Shown piece by piece: positions 8,338 to 15,125 of a stretch of 16,826 nucleotides of DNA. Source of the stretch: Planctomycetota bacterium (lineage in GTDB: Bacteria > Planctomycetota > PUPC01 > JACPCR01); NCBI GenBank assembly GCA_030740295.1, contig JASLXP010001234.1:1-16826 (forward strand). The letters are read 5' to 3'. Numbering within the stretch: position 1 is the first letter of the stretch; every line of letters begins with the position of its first letter. The notes under the pieces were generated by a model. The model was not told the DNA's origin. It ran no database searches and saw nothing but the letters and a program-made list of their open reading frames with translations. The position numbers and the translations under genes are program-made.

Positions 8338-8366
8338 TCGGTCAACGGACGCTTTGGCGTTATAAT
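8338..8366 (+). promoter_or_regulatory. candidate sigma-70-type promoter ahead of the repeat array
   Basis: A perfect TATAAT lies at 8361-8366, 17 bases after the end of the oxidoreductase gene plus a short spacer. The matching -35 position (around 8338-8344, TCGGTCA) is a poor match to TTGACA. If used, the transcript would start near 8373 and carry the whole tandem-repeat array in its 5' leader before the gene at 8600. Confidence 0.35.
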
Positions 8367-8423
8367 GAACGAGGCTTATCAAAACGCCCGGACGCACAGA
8401 GGGCACTCAATTCGCCGAATTAA

Positions 8424-8542
8424 GGCAAGCGAATTGAAGGCAAGCGAATTGAAGGCAAGCGAATTGAGGCAAGCGAATTGAAGGCAAGCGAATTGAAGGC
8501 AAGCGAATTGAAGGCAAGCGAATTGAAGGCAAGCGAATTGAA
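8424..8542 (+). repeat. 15-bp tandem repeat array, 8 copies
   Basis: The unit is GGCAAGCGAATTGAA. Copies start at 8424, 8439, 8454, 8468, 8483, 8498, 8513 and 8528. Seven are identical, and the third lacks one A (14 bp). A degenerate, partly inverted version (TCAATTCGCCGAATTAA, about 8407-8423) precedes the array. The array ends 57 bp before the start codon at 8600. A reading frame through its first units would encode repeated KASEL, but the one-base deletion ends it, so the array is taken as non-coding. Confidence 0.92.
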
Positions 8543-8562
8543 GGCACTATCAACCATCAACC

Positions 8563-8574
8563 ACTAGTACTAGT
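8563..8574. promoter_or_regulatory. 12-bp perfect palindrome ACTAGTACTAGT
   Basis: The palindrome is also a direct duplication of the 6-bp palindrome ACTAGT. It sits between the tandem array and the shared leader motif, 25 bp before the start codon at 8600. A dimeric regulator site is possible; no known operator is recognised. Confidence 0.35.
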
Positions 8575-8575
8575 C

Positions 8576-8592
8576 ATCAACCATTAACCATC
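8576..8592 (+). repeat. heptad-like leader motif shared with 141-157
   Basis: ATCAACCATTAACCATC differs by one base from the motif at 141-157 and again lies directly before a start codon (ATG 8600) that lacks a Shine-Dalgarno sequence. A related partial unit (CAACCATCAACCA, 8551-8563) precedes the palindrome. Confidence 0.6.
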
Positions 8593-8599
8593 TGATACG

Positions 8600-10585
8600 A
8601 TGGACATCCTCGCACTCCAAAATTTGCTCTTCTCACCCAACTCCGCGTTGCTGGTCACAGGCATCGCTGCGTTGGCGATGGCGGGCGGCGGGGCTTACCT
8701 GGCTCTGTTAAAGAAGCGGCCGGAGAGCACGGTGCTCAAGAGTGAGGATTCCCCTTTACAGCGGCGCCTCAATCGAATTGAAAACTGGTCTCTGAGTTTG
8801 CGCGCTTCGTATCGGCTGGTGCTGGCTTTCGTGTTGTGTGGTGTCGCGGTGTGGCTGGCCGTCGCAGCGGATGAAGAGCTCACTGTCACCCAGACGGCCC
8901 TGTCCTACTCGCTGGGGCTGGTGGCGATCCTGCTTGCTGCCGGCTCACTGCTCTGGGGTCGCAACGAACGAAAGGCACTCCAATCCATCGGCGCCCATCG
9001 AAGCGCCGCAAGGCCGCCGGGCCCGGCCATCTATGGTCAGGTCTGCGCACTGCGGTCATTCGAAGGTCGGGGTGACGCACCGGACCTCTATCCCCTTCTT
9101 TATCAATCCACCGTCTCCAGACTGGCAAATCTTTCACTTGAAAAGGAGCTCCCCTGGCAGTGGAAGGTTCAACTCCGTTACGCAGCCAATGCCGCCATCC
9201 TCCTCGGCATCCTCAGTTTCCTGATGGGCTCGCTCTCGTCGTTCGTGCAGAACACCGCTAGCCTGCTCAAGGAAAATTCGCTCGTCAACGAGCGACTTCC
9301 AATGGAGCAGACACCGGAGGAACAGTTGGCGAAGAACGACGAACCGCCACCAACATTTCCGCCGGAGAACGAAGAGCAGGAAGGAGATTCAGGAAGGCAG
9401 AGCCAGTCAAAGGGAGGATCGAAAAGTGGCCCTGACGCTTCACAGCAAGAGAAGCAGCCCGGAAAGGATGGTCAGCAGGAATCGGATTCCAATCAGGGAG
9501 GTCAAAGCAAGCCAGAGCAGACACAGGAGAAAAAAGAGGGCGGAACTGGTCAAGAGGAATCCGAAAAGGGCATCGGCAAAGATCAGCTCCCGCAGCCCAG
9601 GCCAAATCCACCAGGCCAGCCAGACACTCCTCAAAACGCCAGAGAAAGACCTCAGGAAAAGGATCCGAATCGCCCGCCGGACGTCCCACCAGAAGATCTG
9701 AAAGAAAAAAAAGTCCCACAGCAGAATGCCGAAAATCAGCAAAAGAAGGATCCGAATCGCCCGCCTGAAGTCCCACCGGAAGACCTGAAAGAGCAGCAGG
9801 CATCTGAGAACCAGCAAAAGCGTGATCAGGAACAGACGGCCAATCGCGAGCAGAAACAGGATTCAAAGGCCCCATCCCAGCGGCCAGAGGAGACCAAAGA
9901 CTCTCCGCCCAAACATCAACCTCGGCCACAGTCCGCGCAACGCAAACAGGATCAGCCCCCGGGTGGCGGCTCCAAGAATTGTCCAGCACCACAGAATGGC
10001 CGAACCGCGGGCCAAGAGGATCCGTTTAGCCAGAAACAACAGGAAGGTGGGAAAGGCAGCTCCACTCCAAAGCCCCTCGATCCCAACAAAGCGCCGAATG
10101 TTCCGCCTGAGCAGCTATCGGATAAGCAGGCACCTTCTCCTTTAAATAATGGCGAACAGGAAGCCGGTACACAGGAAGCCGAATCCCAGCAGCCGAAGCT
10201 GAAACAGAACCGCACTGAAGAAGCGAAGCGTCTGGCTCAGCCAAATGATGATGGCCAGGAAAACAACTCAAAGGAATACGGCAGCGAACCAGGCCCGGAT
10301 CCGCTCGGCAATGGAGGCGGCAGTTCAAACAGGACCTCCAAATTGAAGGACACCGAATTCGAGGACATGAAACTGAAACGAGGTCCATCCAGTTCTCCTG
10401 AGGGCGAGCCAAAAGACCTTAAGCCTCGTGAGAATGAACCGCAGCGCGCGTCGGCCGGGCAGCGGTATAATCCCCGCACCGAATTGAAAGCCAACCGCTA
10501 TGTGGAACCTCTCCCCATTTCGCCGCAGAGGGTCCCGCCGGAATACCGAATCGCCTTCCGAAAACTCTTTCAGCGCGATGAGTGA
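8600..10585 (+). CDS. membrane protein with long Gln/Pro/Glu/Lys-rich disordered domain, MoxR partner
   Basis: This 661-residue protein is not recognised as a named family. Four hydrophobic segments lie at about residues 15-37, 71-89, 101-119 and 195-215. From about 235 to 620 the sequence is charged, low complexity and rich in Gln, Pro, Glu, Lys, Asn and Ser, and is probably disordered and exported across the membrane or left in the cytoplasm. Within it a DPNRPP-VPPEDLKE unit occurs at residues 355 and 384, 29 residues apart, with a third diverged copy (DPNKAPNVPPEQL) at 494. The last 40 residues become ordered again and end with VPPEYRIAFRKLF, similar in style to tails of large membrane proteins in planctomycete-type MoxR operons. 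The stop overlaps the MoxR start by 8 bp. The partnership with MoxR is inferred from this coupling. Confidence 0.85.
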   Translation: MDILALQNLLFSPNSALLVTGIAALAMAGGGAYLALLKKRPESTVLKSEDSPLQRRLNRIENWSLSLRASYRLVLAFVLCGVAVWLAVAADEELTVTQTALSYSLGLVAILLAAGSLLWGRNERKALQSIGAHRSAARPPGPAIYGQVCALRSFEGRGDAPDLYPLLYQSTVSRLANLSLEKELPWQWKVQLRYAANAAILLGILSFLMGSLSSFVQNTASLLKENSLVNERLPMEQTPEEQLAKNDEPPPTFPPENEEQEGDSGRQSQSKGGSKSGPDASQQEKQPGKDGQQESDSNQGGQSKPEQTQEKKEGGTGQEESEKGIGKDQLPQPRPNPPGQPDTPQNARERPQEKDPNRPPDVPPEDLKEKKVPQQNAENQQKKDPNRPPEVPPEDLKEQQASENQQKRDQEQTANREQKQDSKAPSQRPEETKDSPPKHQPRPQSAQRKQDQPPGGGSKNCPAPQNGRTAGQEDPFSQKQQEGGKGSSTPKPLDPNKAPNVPPEQLSDKQAPSPLNNGEQEAGTQEAESQQPKLKQNRTEEAKRLAQPNDDGQENNSKEYGSEPGPDPLGNGGGSSNRTSKLKDTEFEDMKLKRGPSSSPEGEPKDLKPRENEPQRASAGQRYNPRTELKANRYVEPLPISPQRVPPEYRIAFRKLFQRDE

Positions 10586-11720
10586 CGAACAACCAGAACT
10601 CGACTTCGAAGACATCCGGACATTCAGCAGGGATTTCAGGGCGGTCAAGGCAGAGATTGCCACCGCTGTCAAAGGATGCGACGACCTCATTGAAAGGGTC
10701 CTCATCGCATTCTTCGCAGGCGGCCACGTTCTTCTGGAAGGCGACCCTGGGCTCGGTAAGACGCTCCTCGTCAAATGCCTTGCCCGTACGCTCGGCCTTA
10801 ATTTCCGGCGAATTCAGTTTACTCCCGACCTCATGCCTGCGGATATTCTCGGCACGGAGGTCCTCGTGGAAGACAAGGTGACCGGCGCCCGCGACCTGCA
10901 GTTTCGGCCCGGACCCATCTTTACCAACATCCTGCTGGCAGACGAAATCAACCGCGCCACGCCTAAAACACAGTCCGCCCTCCTCGAGGCCATGGGTGAA
11001 TTCCAGGTCACCGTGTTCGGCCGGCGCTACACGCTCGAGCCGCCATTTTTTGTCATCGCCACACAGAACCCGATCGAGATGGAGGGCACTTACCCGCTGC
11101 CCGAAGCGCAGCTCGACCGATTCTTTTTCAAGCTCCTGACTCCCTTCCCTGATTCCAAAGTCCTCACAGAGATACTCGACCTCACCACCAAAAACGTGGC
11201 GTATGAAACCCTCCCGCAGCCGATCCTCTGCAAAGAAGAACTGGAGGAAAACACAGCAGAGCAGGAACGGCTGACCGACGAGATCAATGTCCTGCGAAAG
11301 AACGAAAGCCCGGCCCCCCAGATTCAGGAGAGGCAGAATCGCCTCGATGAACTGGAGGCCGAAGCCATCGAGACACGGAGGCTTCGTATCGAACGCATGC
11401 GGCAGACAGTGCGCGGAGCAGTCCCGACGCCAGACGCGGTAGAAATCGTCCTCAAACTCATCGAAGAATTACATCAACGAAAACTGGATCGAAAGCTCGT
11501 TGATTACAGCCCCGGCCCTCGAGCGGCCCAGACCCTCCTACTGGCCGGCAAAGCAAACGCGTTACTCAAAGAGGACAGCCCCGGCTACACCTTCCCCGAC
11601 GACATCCTCCCCAACGTCCTTGCCGCACTCGGCCATCGTCTCATCCTGAATTTCGAAGCGGAAGCCCAGCAGAAAGATGCCGCGTCGATCGTGAACGAGA
11701 TCTTGAATGAGGCAAAGTAG
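10578..11720 (+). CDS. MoxR-family AAA+ ATPase
   Basis: This 380-residue ATPase has Walker A GDPGLGKT (residues 55-62), Walker B LLADEINR (119-126), sensor 1 in ATQNP (161-165), an arginine finger region LDRFFF (179-184) and sensor 2 GPRA (313-316). MEGTYPLPEAQLDRF is diagnostic of MoxR. MoxR proteins act as chaperone-like ATPases on partner membrane or VWA proteins. Unusually, about residues 215-272 form a charged Glu/Arg/Leu-rich stretch between the AAA core and the lid, likely a coiled coil; most MoxR proteins are about 310-335 residues. The ATG at 10578 overlaps the upstream stop (ATGAGTGA) and has no Shine-Dalgarno site, so translation probably relies on re-initiation. No DUF58 or VWA gene follows, unlike typical MoxR operons. 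Confidence 0.94.
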   Translation: MSDEQPELDFEDIRTFSRDFRAVKAEIATAVKGCDDLIERVLIAFFAGGHVLLEGDPGLGKTLLVKCLARTLGLNFRRIQFTPDLMPADILGTEVLVEDKVTGARDLQFRPGPIFTNILLADEINRATPKTQSALLEAMGEFQVTVFGRRYTLEPPFFVIATQNPIEMEGTYPLPEAQLDRFFFKLLTPFPDSKVLTEILDLTTKNVAYETLPQPILCKEELEENTAEQERLTDEINVLRKNESPAPQIQERQNRLDELEAEAIETRRLRIERMRQTVRGAVPTPDAVEIVLKLIEELHQRKLDRKLVDYSPGPRAAQTLLLAGKANALLKEDSPGYTFPDDILPNVLAALGHRLILNFEAEAQQKDAASIVNEILNEAK

Positions 11721-11761
11721 AGCTCATCAAGATTCCTCAGTTGCTTGACGAGGCTGAATCT

Positions 11762-11796
11762 TCACCGCGGACCGCAGCACGCCGCGGTCGCGGTGA
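11762..11796. other. GC-rich stem-loop after moxR
   Basis: TCACCGCGGACCGC (11762-11775) pairs with the inverted copy at 11784-11796, 13 pairs with one bulged G, over an 8-nt loop. It is 42 bp after the MoxR stop and 72 bp before the next start. No T-tract follows, so it is a weak candidate intrinsic terminator. It could instead stabilise the 3' end or be a dispersed palindrome. Confidence 0.6.
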
Positions 11797-11867
11797 CCAT
11801 AACTGGCGACAGCAAGAAACCATCGCCTTATGATACTGGTTCCACTTGATGTTCGGAGACGAAATCC

Positions 11868-14800
11868 ATGAACCAGGTCCTCTATAACCATTCCAGGCTG
11901 GTCCTGCTTGCAGCCCTCTTGCTGCCGCCTTCCTTTGCCATCGCCGAAGGACTTCAGAGTCCCGTGATATCAGTCCCCCTGCAAGGGGATCTCATGAAAG
12001 GCGCAACTGGGATAAGCAGGATTCAGGTGCGGCGAAATGGCGCTGCGACTTTTTACAGCCTCGACTCTGACTCCCTTCATGAGGCAAAAACCAACGAGCC
12101 GCGATTCCAGAGCTTCGCAGGGCATCCGGCCGGTGAGAGGTCTGGTCTCCTCATCGAAACGCCCGCGACGAATTATCTGGGGAATTCCTCATTTGAGTCC
12201 GAGCTTCAGACCTGGAAGACCGAAGGGCAGCTCGTCGCCACTGATGCAGAATTGGCTTTTCACGGGAAGAACGCGATTCGACTTTTGGGGCGGGGCACGA
12301 TTTTCCATTCTGCTTTTATCCCACTCTCAAAAGGCGCCAAGATTCACGGTTCAGGGACCTTTGGCTGCCTGTCGGTCTATTGCACCACGGGCCAGGGAAA
12401 TGCCGAAGGAACCATCCGCCCGGTGGTGTTTGGTCTCGACAGCAACCGGCGCGGCAAGAATCTGATTAAGGATTACAGGTTCGTCAAGATGGGGACAGGC
12501 AAATGGCGCCGGCTCGTCGGGCGCTTTGAATTACTGCGGCCGGGTACGGCGTATATCGCAGGCTTTCAGATTCTGAAGGATGTGCCGCTTGTCCTCGATG
12601 CTGCGCAACTCGAGACCAATCACCTGCCGTGGACTGCTTCTTCTTACATTCCGACCGGAAACGGACCGGCGAAGAGGGCGGTGGAAGTGTGCCGGGTTGG
12701 TGCTTCGACATTTCCCATCAGCAGGGGCACGGTTTCATTCTGGCATCGCCCGACAAATCCGTACTACCGGATGGGATACCTGTTCGTTCACGGGCCGTTC
12801 GATAACAAAGACCGGCTGTACCTGCATGGCGGTGCAGCTTTTCTGGGTATGCAACGCTCCCGCTGGGCTAAACGGATCGACCACCTGCCGGACGCCGACG
12901 GCTGGCACCTCCTTGCCCTGACCTGGGACGGAAAAAATGCCATCCAGTACTTCGACGGCCAGGAGTTCGGAGAAAAGGAAGGGCCGTTCACCTACTCCGG
13001 CCTGGAAAAATTCGGCGGCCACTTTCTTCTTGGTTCTAATGGTGGTGCTCATGACGTTGGATCGGAGGGAGTGATTGCAGATCTGTATGTCTGGAATTCT
13101 CCGCTGACCGCAGATGAAGTCTTGAGGATATGGAAGGGGGAGAGAATTGGTTCCTCGATCCGTAGCGTCGCAAAGAAGGGAAGTGATCCGCCGGTTAGCG
13201 GCGGTGCGAAAAATGAGATTGCCGCACCAGCAAGTCGAGAAACCAACCCGCCTCGAAGCGATGGGCCAGTCTCTGAGAAACCGCCCCTGAGAAGACCTCC
13301 CGGCGAATCGCCATCTGCCACCTTCGAACTGTCATCCAAGGCCCGCACAACGGTCGGAATCTACGATCTCGACGGCACGCTCCATCGCCAACTCCTCCTT
13401 GGTGAGGTCAAAGATGCAGGCAAGCACAGACTTCTCTGGGATGGGCGAAACGACAACGGCCAGATGCTTCCCGCGGGCGATTACGAATATCGAGTTGTCT
13501 CAAACAATCTGGCTGCCGAGTGGAAAGAGACAGTCGGCAACTCCGGCGATCCGCCTTGGGGCAAGACGGCCGTGCGTGGCGGGCTTTTCAAGGCGCTCGA
13601 GAAAGTCGGCAACGACATTGTCGCGACGAATCCGCTGGCGGAAGGCAACCACGGAGTCCAGCGTTTCGATCCCAACGGCAGGGTCGTGTGGACTTCCGAA
13701 ATCGATCCTGTCTACGCTTACATGACCGCTCTCGCGGCAGATGAGGATTTCGTTTACATAGCAGGACTCATTCGCAACGAGCGCGATGCCCGCGGCCAGC
13801 TCTATCGTGAAGTCGTCTGGCGCCTCGACGCGGCGACCGGCCGAAACTCGCCATGGAAGCAAGGGAACGTCATCGATCTGAACGAAGCCCGTGTGGCCCC
13901 GCCCGGTCGTAGGCTCTTCGACCAGTACCACAACGGAGACGAACGCTACAAGGACCCGCTGCCTGGTTTTGAAATCCACGACATGGAAGTCGCGGGCGGC
14001 AGACTTTACATTTCGTTCCGCCGCGAGGGGTCTATTCGGGTCCTCGACCTCGAAACGGGTAAACTGGAAACGCTCATCAAAGGCATCCCTGCTCCCAAAG
14101 GCATCGCAGTCCACGGACAAAGCCTCTTTGTGGTCAGCAGGAAGAAGGTGCTGAGATTCTCGTTGAGGGGCGAGCCGACCGGCACAGCTATCGAGGGCCT
14201 CGAAGCTCCTTATGAGGTGGAGACCGATTCCGCTGAAAACCTCTACGTCACAGATCTGGGCGACTCGCAGCAGGTCAAGGTGTTCTCACGTGACGGCAGG
14301 TTGCAGAGAACTTTCGGGCGGTCCCGCGGAGGCCGTATCAAAGACGGCAGCACGGAACGGCTCTTCCTGCCCACAGGGATTGCCGTCCATGAGGGCGGTC
14401 GCGCTGCCGTAGCAGATTTCGGGAACGGACGGATCGTAACCTACGATGACCGGGGCAAACGGGGGCTGACGATCGAGGCCGCAGGCTTCGGAGGCATGGA
14501 CGGCGGGGTCTCGTTCGTGCCGGGCGATCCCAAAATGCTCTTCATGAGCAACATTCACGTCTTCGGTACTCTGCGAAATCTCAACATCGTGGCCTACCGC
14601 ACTGCGGCGGCCGGTGGCAATTGGGAAACCGTCTATCGCTGGCCGGACGTCACGCCCGTGTTCAGCCAGGAGCCGCTCTATGCCCGCAAACTCCGGAACG
14701 GCCGTACTTATCTGTTCCTCCTCGCAAGAAGCCCTTCATGGTTTGAGCTGATGCCCGACGGCAGACTCGCTTTCTGTGGCGCGTTGCTCCATCCACTCGA

Positions 14801-15125
14801 CTACCGAACCGATACGACATTAAGCCCTGCCGTGAAGAAGGCAGCGAAATCCCTCGGCCTCCTGAACGATGCCGGCCTTCCCCGCTGCCGCATGTCCTGG
14901 ATCGATCACAACCGCAACCTTAAGCTCGAAGAAGGCGAAATCACGCTTCAGGAATCTGATACGCGGCCTTTCTACACTGTCAACGACGCGTCTGTGTCTA
15001 CCGAGGGATCGCTTCACCTCAAGGACTATCTCACTTCAACTTACTGGCGTTTCGATTTGAGAGGCTTCGATGCCGCAGGCAATCCGCTCTACGATTGGGA
15101 GTCGGCAAAAAAATATGGGATCTGA
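11868..15125 (+). CDS. giant secreted LamG / FlgD-Ig / beta-propeller protein, first frame (frameshifted)
   Basis: This part is 1085 residues, ending where the frame breaks. A signal peptide (about residues 1-26, RLVLLAALLLPPSFAIA) exports it. Residues about 105-270 look like a carbohydrate-binding-type beta-sandwich (NYLGNSSFESELQTW). About 285-424 are a LamG/concanavalin-like domain (GTVSFWHRP to SPLTADEVLRIW). A Pro/Ser-rich linker follows (425-480). About 483-550 form a FlgD-like Ig domain (LLWDGRNDNGQMLPAGDYEYRV). From about 550 on there is an NHL-like beta-propeller. An EF-hand-like loop DHNRNLKLEEGE is at 1013-1024. The ATG at 11868 has a GGAGA ribosome site. The frame ends at TGA 15123-15125, 10 bases after an A7 tract, and the propeller resumes in the -1 frame, so this is not the natural C-terminus unless the break is real decay. 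Confidence 0.85.
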   Translation: MNQVLYNHSRLVLLAALLLPPSFAIAEGLQSPVISVPLQGDLMKGATGISRIQVRRNGAATFYSLDSDSLHEAKTNEPRFQSFAGHPAGERSGLLIETPATNYLGNSSFESELQTWKTEGQLVATDAELAFHGKNAIRLLGRGTIFHSAFIPLSKGAKIHGSGTFGCLSVYCTTGQGNAEGTIRPVVFGLDSNRRGKNLIKDYRFVKMGTGKWRRLVGRFELLRPGTAYIAGFQILKDVPLVLDAAQLETNHLPWTASSYIPTGNGPAKRAVEVCRVGASTFPISRGTVSFWHRPTNPYYRMGYLFVHGPFDNKDRLYLHGGAAFLGMQRSRWAKRIDHLPDADGWHLLALTWDGKNAIQYFDGQEFGEKEGPFTYSGLEKFGGHFLLGSNGGAHDVGSEGVIADLYVWNSPLTADEVLRIWKGERIGSSIRSVAKKGSDPPVSGGAKNEIAAPASRETNPPRSDGPVSEKPPLRRPPGESPSATFELSSKARTTVGIYDLDGTLHRQLLLGEVKDAGKHRLLWDGRNDNGQMLPAGDYEYRVVSNNLAAEWKETVGNSGDPPWGKTAVRGGLFKALEKVGNDIVATNPLAEGNHGVQRFDPNGRVVWTSEIDPVYAYMTALAADEDFVYIAGLIRNERDARGQLYREVVWRLDAATGRNSPWKQGNVIDLNEARVAPPGRRLFDQYHNGDERYKDPLPGFEIHDMEVAGGRLYISFRREGSIRVLDLETGKLETLIKGIPAPKGIAVHGQSLFVVSRKKVLRFSLRGEPTGTAIEGLEAPYEVETDSAENLYVTDLGDSQQVKVFSRDGRLQRTFGRSRGGRIKDGSTERLFLPTGIAVHEGGRAAVADFGNGRIVTYDDRGKRGLTIEAAGFGGMDGGVSFVPGDPKMLFMSNIHVFGTLRNLNIVAYRTAAAGGNWETVYRWPDVTPVFSQEPLYARKLRNGRTYLFLLARSPSWFELMPDGRLAFCGALLHPLDYRTDTTLSPAVKKAAKSLGLLNDAGLPRCRMSWIDHNRNLKLEEGEITLQESDTRPFYTVNDASVSTEGSLHLKDYLTSTYWRFDLRGFDAAGNPLYDWESAKKYGI
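15107..15113 (+). other. A7 tract where the giant gene changes frame
   Basis: Codons read GCA AAA AAA TAT, so the tract forms an A_AAA_AAA heptamer in the zero frame. A -1 slip on the ribosome, or one extra A from transcriptional slippage, gives A-K-K-I-W-D-L-K-D-Y, which continues the same propeller domain. A one-base deletion from an A8 tract, in the organism or in sequencing, would look identical. Confidence 0.8.

Noticed and set aside
8278..8481. A small frame encoding repeated KASEL through the tandem array
   Set aside because: It starts inside the oxidoreductase gene and ends because one repeat has lost a base. The rest of the array is not read in that frame. Non-coding repeat is simpler.
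8424..8542. CRISPR array
   Set aside because: Units are 15 bp, directly abutting, with no spacers.
9285..9992. A 235-codon - strand frame opposite the Gln/Pro-rich tail
   Set aside because: Low-complexity Gln/Glu/Pro codons create open frames on the opposite strand. No start signal or recognisable domain.
10470..10476. TATAAT inside the 3' end of the membrane protein gene as a promoter for MoxR
   Set aside because: A single hexamer in coding sequence without a -35 match. The 8-bp gene overlap already explains MoxR expression.
11762..11796. A confident intrinsic terminator
   Set aside because: The stem is strong, but the following bases (CCATAACTGG) contain no T-tract.
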